The notes beneath the pieces are model-generated. The model ran no database searches and was not told where the DNA came from. It saw only the letters and a list, made by a program, of their open reading frames with translations. From Paraburkholderia bryophila (GTDB lineage Bacteria > Pseudomonadota > Gammaproteobacteria > Burkholderiales > Burkholderiaceae), in assembly GCF_003269035.1 (NCBI RefSeq), contig NZ_QLTK01000016.1, forward strand, positions 1 through 64,000: a DNA stretch of 64,000 bases, written 5' to 3'. Shown here in pieces: positions 33,959 through 42,282 of this stretch (position 1 is the first letter of the stretch; the number at the start of each line of letters is the position of its first letter). Position numbers and translations under genes: made by a program.

Positions 33959-35047
33959 GTGCAAAAGATCAAAGTACTGTGCGTCGACGATTCGGCGCTG
34001 ATCCGCAGCCTGATGACGGAAATCATCAACGGCCAGCCGGACATGACGGTCGTGGCGACCGCACCCGACCCGCTGGTCGCGCGCGATCTCATCAAGCAGC
34101 ACAATCCGGACGTACTGACGCTCGACGTCGAAATGCCCCGCATGGACGGCCTCGACTTCCTCGAGAAGCTGATGCGCCTGCGGCCGATGCCGGTCGTGAT
34201 GGTGTCGTCGCTGACCGAGCGCGGCAACGAAATCACGCTGCGCGCGCTGGAACTGGGCGCGGTCGACTTCGTGACCAAGCCGAAGGTCGGGATTCGCGAC
34301 GGCATGCTCGACTACTCGGAAAAGCTCGCCGACAAGATTCGCGCCGCAGCCCGCGCCCGCGTGCGCCAGGCCGCGCCGGTCCAGCATGCGGCGGCTCATG
34401 CGGCGCACGCGCCGGTGGGCGCCGCGCCGCTGTTCAACAATCCGCTGCTCAGTACCGAGAAGCTGATTATCGTCGGCGCGTCGACGGGCGGCACCGAAGC
34501 GATCCGCGAAGTGCTGGTGCCGCTGCCGCCGGACGCGCCCGCCGTGCTGATCGCGCAGCATATGCCACCGGGTTTCACGAAATCTTTTGCGCAACGCCTC
34601 AATGGTTTGTGCCGGATTACCGTTAAAGAGGCAGAGCATGGCGAACGTGTACTGCCGGGGCATGCGTATATCGCACCGGGTCACGCTCACCTGTTGCTGG
34701 CCCGCAGCGGCGCGAACTATATTGCGCATCTGTCGGACGATCCGCCGGTGAACCGGCATCGACCGTCGGTGGATGTGCTGTTCCGTTCGGCCGCACAGCA
34801 TGCGGGCAAGAACGCCGTCGGGGTAATTCTGACCGGCATGGGGCGCGACGGCGCCGCCGGACTGCTGGACATGAAAAAAGCGGGGGCGTATACCCTTGCG
34901 CAGGACGAAGCGAGCTGTATCGTGTTCGGCATGCCGCGCGAAGCGATTGCGCTCGGCGCGGCGGACGAGATCGCATCGCTGCCGGAAATGAGCCGGCGCG
35001 TGATGGCGCGTCTGTCGTCGATGGGCGATCGCGTTCAACGGGTATGA
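33959..35047 (+). CDS. cheB: Chemotaxis methylesterase/response regulator CheB
   Basis: Protein of 362 aa from GTG 33959, ten bases after AGAGGAGG; GTG 33950 would add three residues but sits only one base after that site. Receiver domain: VLCVDDSALIR, phospho-acceptor in LTLDVEMPRMDGLD, Lys in FVTKPKVG. Methylesterase domain: catalytic Ser in GASTGGTEAI, His in IAQHMPPGF, Asp in ILTGMGRDGAAG. It removes methyl groups from receptors when phosphorylated by CheA. Confidence 0.95.
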   Translation: MQKIKVLCVDDSALIRSLMTEIINGQPDMTVVATAPDPLVARDLIKQHNPDVLTLDVEMPRMDGLDFLEKLMRLRPMPVVMVSSLTERGNEITLRALELGAVDFVTKPKVGIRDGMLDYSEKLADKIRAAARARVRQAAPVQHAAAHAAHAPVGAAPLFNNPLLSTEKLIIVGASTGGTEAIREVLVPLPPDAPAVLIAQHMPPGFTKSFAQRLNGLCRITVKEAEHGERVLPGHAYIAPGHAHLLLARSGANYIAHLSDDPPVNRHRPSVDVLFRSAAQHAGKNAVGVILTGMGRDGAAGLLDMKKAGAYTLAQDEASCIVFGMPREAIALGAADEIASLPEMSRRVMARLSSMGDRVQRV

Positions 35048-35132
35048 TGCTGGCCGGGCGATTGGGGCGTTAATTTGATGCGCTGGTTTGACACGGTCAA
35101 GCGCCGCACATGGATCAAGCTAAGGGAATGAA

Positions 35133-35528
35133 ATGGATAAGGGAATGAAGATTCTGGTAGTTGACGACTTTCCGACGATGCGCCGGATCGTTCGCAACCT
35201 CCTCAAAGAGCTCGGCTATTCGAACGTCGACGAGGCGGAAGACGGTCAGGCCGGCCTCGCGCGTCTGCGCGGAGGCACCTACGACTTCGTGATTTCCGAC
35301 TGGAACATGCCGAACCTCGACGGTCTGGCCATGCTCAAGGAAATCCGCGCCGACGCGAACCTCACGCACCTGCCGGTGCTGATGGTGACGGCCGAGTCGA
35401 AGAAGGAAAACATCATCGCGGCGGCCCAGGCCGGCGCGAGCGGTTATGTCGTCAAGCCGTTCACGGCCGCGACCCTCGACGAGAAGCTGAACAAGATTCT
35501 CGAGAAGATGGCGAAAGCCGGGAGCTGA
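35133..35528 (+). CDS. cheY: Chemotaxis response regulator CheY
   Basis: Protein of 131 aa. Acidic pocket Asp11-Asp12 (ILVVDDFPTMRRI), phospho-acceptor Asp56 (FVISDWNMPNLDG), Thr in LMVTAES and Lys in YVVKPFTA. Sequence and position directly before cheZ identify it as the motor-binding CheY. GGGA lies six bases upstream; another start at 35145 is possible but has a poorer site. Confidence 0.95.
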   Translation: MDKGMKILVVDDFPTMRRIVRNLLKELGYSNVDEAEDGQAGLARLRGGTYDFVISDWNMPNLDGLAMLKEIRADANLTHLPVLMVTAESKKENIIAAAQAGASGYVVKPFTAATLDEKLNKILEKMAKAGS

Positions 35529-35529
35529 T

Positions 35530-36243
35530 GTGACTCTGCCGACCAATGCGCAAGGCGCCGAAGCGGTGAATGAGAGCGGCGACTTCGCGTCCGACCGCAT
35601 CCTCGCCCGCATTGGAGCACTGACCCGCACGCTGCGCGATTCGATGCGCGAGCTCGGGCTCGACAAGCACGTCGAGCGTGCGGCCGAAGCGGTGCCGGAT
35701 GCGCGCGACCGCCTCAAGTACATCGCGACCATGACCGAACAGGCCGCCGAACGCGTACTGTCGTCGATCGAAGTCGCCAAGCCGATCCAGGAGCAACTGC
35801 AAAAGGACGCCGGCGTGCTCGACGCGCGTTGGGAGCAGTGGTACGCGGCGCCGATCGAGCGCGAGGAAGTGCGCGCGCTGATGAACGACACGCGCACTTT
35901 CCTGCGCGGCGTGCCCGAGGCGACCACGGCGACCAACTCGCAGCTCATGGAGATCATGCTCGCGCAAGACTTCCAGGATCTGACCGGCCAGGTCATCAAG
36001 AAGATCACCGATGTGGTGTACCTGATCGAGCAGCAGTTGCTCGGCGTGCTGGTCGAGAACATCGCGCTCGAACGGCGCGAACAGTTCGCGGCGAACGCGG
36101 CGGCACTGGCCGCAGCCGAAGTGTCGCCGACCGGCAGCCCGGAACATCTGCTGAATGGTCCGCAGATCAATCCGGAAGGCAAGACGGACGTGATGCAGGA
36201 CCAGTCGCAAGTCGACGACCTGCTGGCAAGCCTCGGCTTCTAA
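35530..36243 (+). CDS. cheZ: CheY-P phosphatase CheZ
   Basis: Protein of 237 aa from GTG 35530, one base after the cheY stop, with GGAG six bases upstream. The active-site helix is MLAQDFQDLTGQVIKKI, holding the catalytic Gln and acidic residue. The C-terminal DQSQVDDLLASLGF is the CheY-binding peptide. The N-terminal half is a long helical hairpin. Last gene of the motor-chemotaxis operon. Confidence 0.95.
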   Translation: MTLPTNAQGAEAVNESGDFASDRILARIGALTRTLRDSMRELGLDKHVERAAEAVPDARDRLKYIATMTEQAAERVLSSIEVAKPIQEQLQKDAGVLDARWEQWYAAPIEREEVRALMNDTRTFLRGVPEATTATNSQLMEIMLAQDFQDLTGQVIKKITDVVYLIEQQLLGVLVENIALERREQFAANAAALAAAEVSPTGSPEHLLNGPQINPEGKTDVMQDQSQVDDLLASLGF

Positions 36244-36258
36244 GCCGGCGGCGCGAGC

Positions 36259-36281
36259 GGCGGCCCGCCTGCCGGGCCGCC
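36259..36281 (+). terminator. Terminator of the che operon
   Basis: GGCGGCCCG, five-base loop, CGGGCCGCC, 15 bases after the cheZ stop. Confidence 0.65.
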
Positions 36282-36531
36282 CGGAACGTCTGGGCGAATC
36301 AGTCCGCATGGCAAGCCACGCGCCCGCGTGTGCTTGCTGTCTACCGACACAAAGCACAGGCATACTACGAGCTCAAGCAGCGGCACGGCTGGCCGGTGAC
36401 GACAGTCTCCGGGCGGTGGCAAGGTGAGGAAAACCCCTCCCGTTTGCCACGCCGGCGGTGCCGTATGATCTGCATACACGTCGACGGTCGCACCTTGTGC
36501 GAACCGCGCGCAGCTCGGGAGGAGCCTCGTC

Positions 36532-37068
36532 ATGTGGAGTCGTGTACGCCGCGCCAGGATTGTTACGGCGCTAGTCTTGCCCAGTTCGTTATTCGCCGTG
36601 CCGTCCGCCCATGCGGGATTGGGCGGCGCCCCGATGACCCCGCCCGCGGATGCATCGGTTTCCTCCCGTACCATTCAGCCGGCCGCGAGCGCCGCGTTGA
36701 GCGTGATGCGCTCCGCATCCGGCGCGGCTTCCTCCAGTTCCGCTTCCGCGCCGTACACCGTGCGCGAGACCACGCTCGGCAACGGCACGGTGGTGCGCGA
36801 ATATCTGGCCGCCGACGGCTCCGTGTTCGGCATTGCGTGGCGCGGTCCGCAAATGCCCGATCTCAACGAGATGCTCGGCAGTTATTTCCCGCAGTACGTG
36901 GCCGGCGTGAAGGCCGTGAAGGCTGGGCGCGGCGGTGGCCGCGGACCCGTCGCGGTCGATCAGAGCGGCCTCGTAGTGCATTCCGGTGGCCATATGGGCG
37001 CCTTCAACGGTCAGGCGTGGCTGCCGCCCGCGTTGCCCGCCGGCGTCAGCGGTTCCGACATCCAGTAA
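36532..37068 (+). CDS. DUF2844 secreted protein
   Basis: Protein of 178 aa. Residues 1-28 are a signal peptide (MWSRVRRARIVTALVLPSSL, cut after AHA). The conserved part is PYTVRETTLGNGTVVREYLA, DGSVFGIAWRGPQMPDLNEML and SYFPQYVAG, the DUF2844 pattern. GGAGGAG precedes ATG 36532. It is 14 bases from the DUF3443 gene, and the two families commonly travel together in Burkholderiales. Function unknown; the product should be periplasmic. Confidence 0.8.
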   Translation: MWSRVRRARIVTALVLPSSLFAVPSAHAGLGGAPMTPPADASVSSRTIQPAASAALSVMRSASGAASSSSASAPYTVRETTLGNGTVVREYLAADGSVFGIAWRGPQMPDLNEMLGSYFPQYVAGVKAVKAGRGGGRGPVAVDQSGLVVHSGGHMGAFNGQAWLPPALPAGVSGSDIQ

Positions 37069-37082
37069 GCGCGAGGACGACG

Positions 37083-38393
37083 ATGCGAACCCTACGTATT
37101 GCAAGCAAGGCTGTGAAGCTCAAGAGCTGGATGCAGGCCGTCGCGGCCGTGATGCTGGTGTCCACGCTGGTCGCGTGCGGCGGCGGCGGGGGTGGCGACA
37201 GCAACAGCAGCGGCAACAATTCCTCGTTCTCGCTGAACGGCGGCTCGCTGCCGGCCAGCCCGACGCAGCAGCCGATTGCCGCGAATGCCGCGAACACCGC
37301 GACGATCACGGTGGGCGCCGGCGTGAACGGCGTCGTGAATATTCCAACGGTCAGCGTGACGATTTGCGCGCCGGGCTCCACGACCAACTGTCAGACCATC
37401 AATAACGTCCAGGTCGATACCGCTTCGTTCGGCTTGCGTCTGGTCAATACGGCGATCAACCAGTCGGTGCTCGGGGCCCTGCCGGTCAGCACGGTGAGCG
37501 GCAATCAGCTCGCCGAGTGCGCGACCTTCGCCGACGGCTACACGTGGGGCACCGTGCGCACCGCGAGCGTGTCGATTGGCGGTGAGACGACCACGGCGGC
37601 CATTCCGCTGCAGATCATCGGCGACCTGGCCGCCAGCACCGTGCCGTCGCGCGGTTGCAGCGGCTCGGCGGAAAATACCGTCGCCGATCTCGGCGCCAAC
37701 GGCATTCTCGGCATCGGCACCGCGCCGAACGATTGCGGCGCGACGTGTGCAAATGCAGTGACGGCGGCGAACTACAGCAATTACTTCGCGTGCCCGGGCG
37801 GTGCGTCCTGTGCCCGTACCGCCGTGCCGCTCACGCAACAAGTGGCCAATCCGGTAGCGAACTTCCCGGTCGACAAGAACGGCGTGATCGTGCAACTGCC
37901 GGCCGTGTCGAATTTCGGCGCGGCGTCGGCCACCGGCACGCTGGTGTTCGGCATCGGCACGCAGTCGAACAATACGCTGGCGGCCGCGCAGTCCTTCACC
38001 ACGGACGCTTACGGCGATCTGAACAACAGCGTCTTTAACGGCACGACGGTGCAGGCCTTCCTGGATTCGGGCTCGAACGCTTACTTCTTCTCGGATAGTT
38101 CGCTCGCGCTGTGCGGCAGTAACTTCCAGGGCTTTTACTGCCCGTCGTCCGCGCAAACCCGCTCGGTCACGCTGGGCGGCGTGAATAGCGCGCGAGCGAC
38201 CGCCAGCATCGGCATCCTGAGTGCGTCGATGCTGTTCGGCAACAGCACCAGTTACGCGTTCAACGACCTCGCCGGGCAGATCAGCGGCAGCAGCGCGTTC
38301 GACCTCGGTCTGCCGTTCTTCTTTGGCCGCTACGTGTATTACGGCCTCGATCAGACCGCGAGCGGTGGCCAGCAGCCGTTCGTGGCCTTCTGA
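37083..38393 (+). CDS. DUF3443 lipoprotein, possible pepsin-like aspartic protease
   Basis: Protein of 436 aa from ATG 37083; the far longer frame upstream is antisense or out of context. The lipoprotein signal ends LVAC-GGGGGG (Cys32). Two Asp motifs stand out: NVQVDTASFGLRLV (Asp112) and FLDSGSNAYFFS (Asp328), 216 residues apart, each in a hydrophobic setting like the two D[TS]G sites of bilobed pepsins. The first motif has Ala in place of the usual Gly. The family is of unknown function; protease activity is my inference. Conserved Cys pairs suggest disulfides. It is unlikely to be a flagellar gene. Confidence 0.8.
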   Translation: MRTLRIASKAVKLKSWMQAVAAVMLVSTLVACGGGGGGDSNSSGNNSSFSLNGGSLPASPTQQPIAANAANTATITVGAGVNGVVNIPTVSVTICAPGSTTNCQTINNVQVDTASFGLRLVNTAINQSVLGALPVSTVSGNQLAECATFADGYTWGTVRTASVSIGGETTTAAIPLQIIGDLAASTVPSRGCSGSAENTVADLGANGILGIGTAPNDCGATCANAVTAANYSNYFACPGGASCARTAVPLTQQVANPVANFPVDKNGVIVQLPAVSNFGAASATGTLVFGIGTQSNNTLAAAQSFTTDAYGDLNNSVFNGTTVQAFLDSGSNAYFFSDSSLALCGSNFQGFYCPSSAQTRSVTLGGVNSARATASIGILSASMLFGNSTSYAFNDLAGQISGSSAFDLGLPFFFGRYVYYGLDQTASGGQQPFVAF

Positions 38394-38418
38394 CGGAAGC
38401 CTCTGACAGCCTGACTCG

Positions 38419-38448
38419 CCGGCTGCCCGGATAACCCCGGGCAGCCGG
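38419..38448 (+). terminator. Terminator after the DUF3443 gene
   Basis: CCGGCTGCCCGG, six-base loop, CCGGGCAGCCGG. Confidence 0.78.
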
Positions 38449-38500
38449 TCGCGAGCCGCGCGGCTTGGCCCCGCCGCGCGCCGCTCCATCTCTCGAAATA

Positions 38501-38555
38501 CCCCCCTTTCTCCGCCCTTATCCGCCGATCGGCGCTTGCGTCGAGCGGGAATAAT
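38501..38555 (+). promoter_or_regulatory. Class II-type promoter element before flhB
   Basis: CCCCCCTTT, 9 bases, TATCC, 3 bases, GATCG, 18 bases, AATAAT. The identical layout recurs before flhF. It is probably the FlhDC-responsive control region, with AATAAT as -10 box. Confidence 0.6.
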
Positions 38556-38604
38556 CGCTCTCACTGGAAAGAGGCGCCGTGCCTCGGCCGACTGGAGAGC
38601 GTTT

Positions 38605-39822
38605 GTGGCAGAGGATAGCGACCTCGAAAAAACCGAATCAGCCACGCCCCGGCGCCTGCAGAAGGCGCGCGAGGAAGGGCAGATCGTGCGTTCGCGGGAG
38701 CTGTCGACGTTCGCGCTGCTGGCGGCCGGATTCTTCGGCGTGTGGGGCATGTCCAGCAGCATCGGCGAGCATTTGCAAGGCATGCTGCGCACGGCTTTCA
38801 CGTTCAATCACGCCACCGTGTTCGAAACGCGCCGGATGATGAGCGGCGCCGGCGTGGCCGGCCGCGAAGGGCTCTACGCGCTGTTGCCGGTGCTGGCTTT
38901 CACCGGCGCGGCGGCGTTGCTTGCGCCGATGGCGCTGGGCGGCTGGCAGTTGTCCGCCAAGGGACTCGAGCCCAAGTTCAACCGGCTCAATCCGATCGAA
39001 GGGCTCGGCAAGATTTTTTCGATCAATGGCCCGGTCCAGCTCGGCATGTCGCTCGCCAAGACGCTGGTGGTGGGCATTATCGGCGGTACGGCGATCTGGA
39101 ATCGCCGCGAAGAGATCCTTGCGCTGGCGACCCAGCCGTTGCAGCTCGCGCTGGCCAACTCCGCGCATCTGATCGCCGTGTGCTGCGGCATGACGGTGGC
39201 CGGCATGTTCGTGGTCGCCGCCATGGATGTGCCGTATCAACTGTGGCAGTTCCACAAGAAACTGCGCATGACGAAGGAAGAAGTGAAGCGCGAGCACCGC
39301 GAAAGCGAAGGCGATCCGCATGTGAAAGGCCGGATTCGTCAGCAGCAGCGCGCGATTGCCCGCCGCCGCATGATGACCAACGTGCCGAAGGCCGACGTGG
39401 TGGTGACCAACCCGACGCACTTCGCGGTCGCGCTGCAATACACGGACGGCGAGATGCGCGCGCCGAAGGTGGTCGCCAAGGGCGTGAACCTGGTGGCCGC
39501 GCGGATTCGCGAGATCGCCGCCGAAAACAACGTGCCGCTGCTGGAAGCGCCGCCGCTCGCGCGGGCGCTGTATCACAACGTCGAGCTGAACCGCGAAATT
39601 CCGGGCCCGTTGTATGGCGCGGTCGCCGAAGTGCTCGCGTGGGTGTATCAACTGCGGCGATTCAATACCGAAGGCGGCACCGTGCCGGTCGCCCCGACCG
39701 ACTTCGATGTGCCGCCGGAACTCGACAAGGGCGCTGTGGCGGACGACGAAGCCGACCAGGAAGCCGCCGACGTACTCAACCCAGTCAACCCCGCTAACGA
39801 CGCTTCAGGACCCTCCGCATGA
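38605..39822 (+). CDS. flhB: Flagellar export switch protein FlhB
   Basis: Protein of 405 aa from GTG 38605 (GGAGAG upstream), giving the standard N-terminus AEDSDLEKTESATPRRLQKA. Four membrane helices lie between ~30 and ~215. The autocleavage motif NPTH is in VVVTNPTHFAVAL, and the cytoplasmic domain ends in an acidic tail. FlhB switches export from hook to filament substrates. Its stop overlaps the flhA start by four bases. Confidence 0.95.
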   Translation: MAEDSDLEKTESATPRRLQKAREEGQIVRSRELSTFALLAAGFFGVWGMSSSIGEHLQGMLRTAFTFNHATVFETRRMMSGAGVAGREGLYALLPVLAFTGAAALLAPMALGGWQLSAKGLEPKFNRLNPIEGLGKIFSINGPVQLGMSLAKTLVVGIIGGTAIWNRREEILALATQPLQLALANSAHLIAVCCGMTVAGMFVVAAMDVPYQLWQFHKKLRMTKEEVKREHRESEGDPHVKGRIRQQQRAIARRRMMTNVPKADVVVTNPTHFAVALQYTDGEMRAPKVVAKGVNLVAARIREIAAENNVPLLEAPPLARALYHNVELNREIPGPLYGAVAEVLAWVYQLRRFNTEGGTVPVAPTDFDVPPELDKGAVADDEADQEAADVLNPVNPANDASGPSA

Positions 39823-41918
39823 ACACTCGCGCCGGTTTCCTCGCCCGACGGCCGGATGCCTTGAGCAGCACCAATTTGCGCGCCCTCGCCGGGCCGGTGC
39901 TGATCGTCATGATCCTCGGCATGATGATTCTGCCGTTGCCGCCGTTCCTGCTGGATCTGCTGTTTACCTTCAACATCGCGCTTTCCGTGATGGTGCTGCT
40001 GGTCAGCATGTACACGATGAAGCCGCTCGACTTTGCCGCGTTCCCGAGCGTGCTGCTGTTCTCGACCTTGCTGCGGTTGTCGCTGAACGTCGCGTCGACC
40101 CGGGTCGTGCTGCTCGAAGGCCACACCGGTCCCGACGCGGCCGGTCAGGTGATCGAGTCGTTCGGCCACTTTCTCGTGGGCGGCAACTTCGCGGTCGGTA
40201 TCGTCGTCTTCGTGATCCTGATGGTGATCAACTTCATGGTGATCACCAAGGGCGCGGGGCGGATCGCGGAAGTATCCGCGCGCTTCACGCTCGACGCGAT
40301 GCCGGGCAAGCAGATGGCGATCGACGCCGATCTGAACGCCGGTCTGATCAACGAAGACCAGGCCCGCAAGCGGCGCCTCGAAGTCTCGCAGGAAGCCGAG
40401 TTCTACGGCTCGATGGACGGTGCGAGCAAGTTCGTGCGCGGCGATGCGATCGCCGGTTTGCTGATCATGGTGATCAACATCTTCGGCGGCCTGATCGTCG
40501 GGATGGTGCAGCATGGCATGGACTTCGCCTCGGCCGGCAAGACCTACACGCTGCTGACGATCGGTGACGGCCTGGTCGCGCAGATCCCGTCGCTGGTGAT
40601 TTCGACCGCGGCCGGTGTGATCGTGTCGCGCGTGGCCACCAACGAAGACATCGGCACCCAGCTCACCGGGCAGTTGTTCACGAATCCGCGCGTGCTGGTG
40701 ATCACCGGCTGCATTCTCGTGCTGATGGGCCTGATTCCGGGCATGCCGCACTTCGCGTTTCTGGTGCTCGGCGGCGGCCTGATCCAGCTCGGCCGCACGA
40801 TGAAGAAGAAGGCCGACGAGCGCAAGAACACCAACGCGCTGGTCGACGTCGCGCCCGCCGCGATGACGCCGGTCGAGAACACCGAAGCGAGCTGGGACGA
40901 TGTGACGATGATCGACACGCTCGGTCTCGAAGTCGGCTACCGGTTGATTCCGCTGGTCGACAAGAACTCCGACGGCGAACTCCTCAAGCGGATCAAGAGC
41001 ATCCGCAAGAAGTTCGCGCAGGAAATCGGCTTTCTGCCGCCGGTCATTCATATTCGCGACAACCTCGAACTGCGGCCGAACGGTTACCGCATTGCGCTGA
41101 AGGGCGTCGAAGTGGGCGTCGGCGAAGCGTATCCGGGGCAATGGCTGGCCATCAATCCAGGTCAGGTTTCCGCCGCGCTGCCGGGCACACCGACGCAGGA
41201 TCCCGCGTTCGGTTTGCCGGCTATCTGGATCGATACGAATCTGCGTGAACAGGCCCAGGTGTACGGCTACACGGTGGTCGATTCGAGCACCGTGGTGGCG
41301 ACGCACCTGAATCACCTGGTGGTCACGCATGCGTCGGAACTGCTCGGCCGCCGCGAAGTGCAGTCGCTGCTCGAACGGATGCAGAAGGACACGCCGTCGC
41401 TGGTCGACGACCTGGTGCCGAAGTCGCTGCCGCTCACCACGCTGCAAAAGGTGCTGCAGAACCTGCTGGAAGAAGGCGTGCCGATCCGCGACATGCGCAC
41501 GATTCTCGAAGCGCTGTCCGAGCACGCGCCGAAGGTGACCGACGCGCATGATCTCACCGCGGCCGTGCGGCTTGCGCTGGGTCGCGCGATTACGCAGCAG
41601 TGGTTCCCCGGCACCGGCGACATGCAGGTGATGGGCCTCGATTCGAATCTCGAACGGGTGCTGTCGCAGGCGCTGTCCACCGGCTCCAACCCGGGGCTGG
41701 AACCGGGGCTGGCGCATACGCTGCTGAACGAAACCCAGAAAGCGATGACGCGTCAGCAGAACCTCGGGCTCGCGCCCGTACTGTTGGTGCAGCACGCCTT
41801 ACGGCCGATGCTCGCGCGCTTTCTGCGGCGCAGCCTGCCGCAACTGAAGGTGCTGTCTTACGCGGAAGTCCCCGATACGCGCAATATCAAGGTGGTGAAT
41901 CTGATCGGGGCGCATTGA
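39819..41918 (+). CDS. flhA: Flagellar export gate protein FlhA
   Basis: Protein of 699 aa. The N-terminal half is a membrane domain of about eight helices (for example LIVMILGMMILPLPPFLLDL) with the FHIPEP-type loop MPGKQMAIDADLNAGLINED. The C-terminal cytoplasmic domain forms the nonameric ring that binds export chaperones. It is the largest export-gate component and couples proton flow to secretion. It is translationally coupled to flhB. Confidence 0.96.
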   Translation: MNTRAGFLARRPDALSSTNLRALAGPVLIVMILGMMILPLPPFLLDLLFTFNIALSVMVLLVSMYTMKPLDFAAFPSVLLFSTLLRLSLNVASTRVVLLEGHTGPDAAGQVIESFGHFLVGGNFAVGIVVFVILMVINFMVITKGAGRIAEVSARFTLDAMPGKQMAIDADLNAGLINEDQARKRRLEVSQEAEFYGSMDGASKFVRGDAIAGLLIMVINIFGGLIVGMVQHGMDFASAGKTYTLLTIGDGLVAQIPSLVISTAAGVIVSRVATNEDIGTQLTGQLFTNPRVLVITGCILVLMGLIPGMPHFAFLVLGGGLIQLGRTMKKKADERKNTNALVDVAPAAMTPVENTEASWDDVTMIDTLGLEVGYRLIPLVDKNSDGELLKRIKSIRKKFAQEIGFLPPVIHIRDNLELRPNGYRIALKGVEVGVGEAYPGQWLAINPGQVSAALPGTPTQDPAFGLPAIWIDTNLREQAQVYGYTVVDSSTVVATHLNHLVVTHASELLGRREVQSLLERMQKDTPSLVDDLVPKSLPLTTLQKVLQNLLEEGVPIRDMRTILEALSEHAPKVTDAHDLTAAVRLALGRAITQQWFPGTGDMQVMGLDSNLERVLSQALSTGSNPGLEPGLAHTLLNETQKAMTRQQNLGLAPVLLVQHALRPMLARFLRRSLPQLKVLSYAEVPDTRNIKVVNLIGAH

Positions 41919-41994
41919 GCGCCGCCCTCGACCGGGTATCGAATCCCGCGTTGAACCGGGACACCGCTCCGGTTTATCTCGCAGACTGTATTTC

Positions 41995-42025
41995 AACCGG
42001 CGCTCTTCGAGCGCCGGTTTTTATT
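41995..42025 (+). terminator. flhBA terminator
   Basis: AACCGGCGCTC, loop TTC, GAGCGCCGGTT, then TTTATTT. Confidence 0.9.
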
Positions 42026-42163
42026 TGTGCGCCTGACTTTTCGCGCCGCACGCCGGCGGTGTCGTTCAGGATGGCCTCGCTGACGCCCCGTCGCGCGGCC
42101 CTGAAAGGCACGTTTAAAACCGCTGTGCGCGGGACTTGCAGCACGTTTCCATCGTCCGAATTA

Positions 42164-42218
42164 CCCCCCTTTAACAGTCTTTATCCATCGATCGTCGCTC
42201 GACGGGTTTCGCAATAAT
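42164..42218 (+). promoter_or_regulatory. Class II-type promoter element before flhF
   Basis: CCCCCCTTT, 9 bases, TATCC, 3 bases, GATCG, 18 bases, AATAAT, matching the flhB element block for block with the same spacings. Confidence 0.6.
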
Positions 42219-42282
42219 GATCTCAATGGGAAGCGGTATGTCGCCGGTCCGTTAGTTCCGTTTACCTCATCGGGGGTCCAGC

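Noticed and set aside
35829..37082. Upstream extension of the DUF3443 frame
   Set aside because: It runs out of frame through cheZ and the DUF2844 gene; the lipoprotein signal at 37083 fixes the true start.
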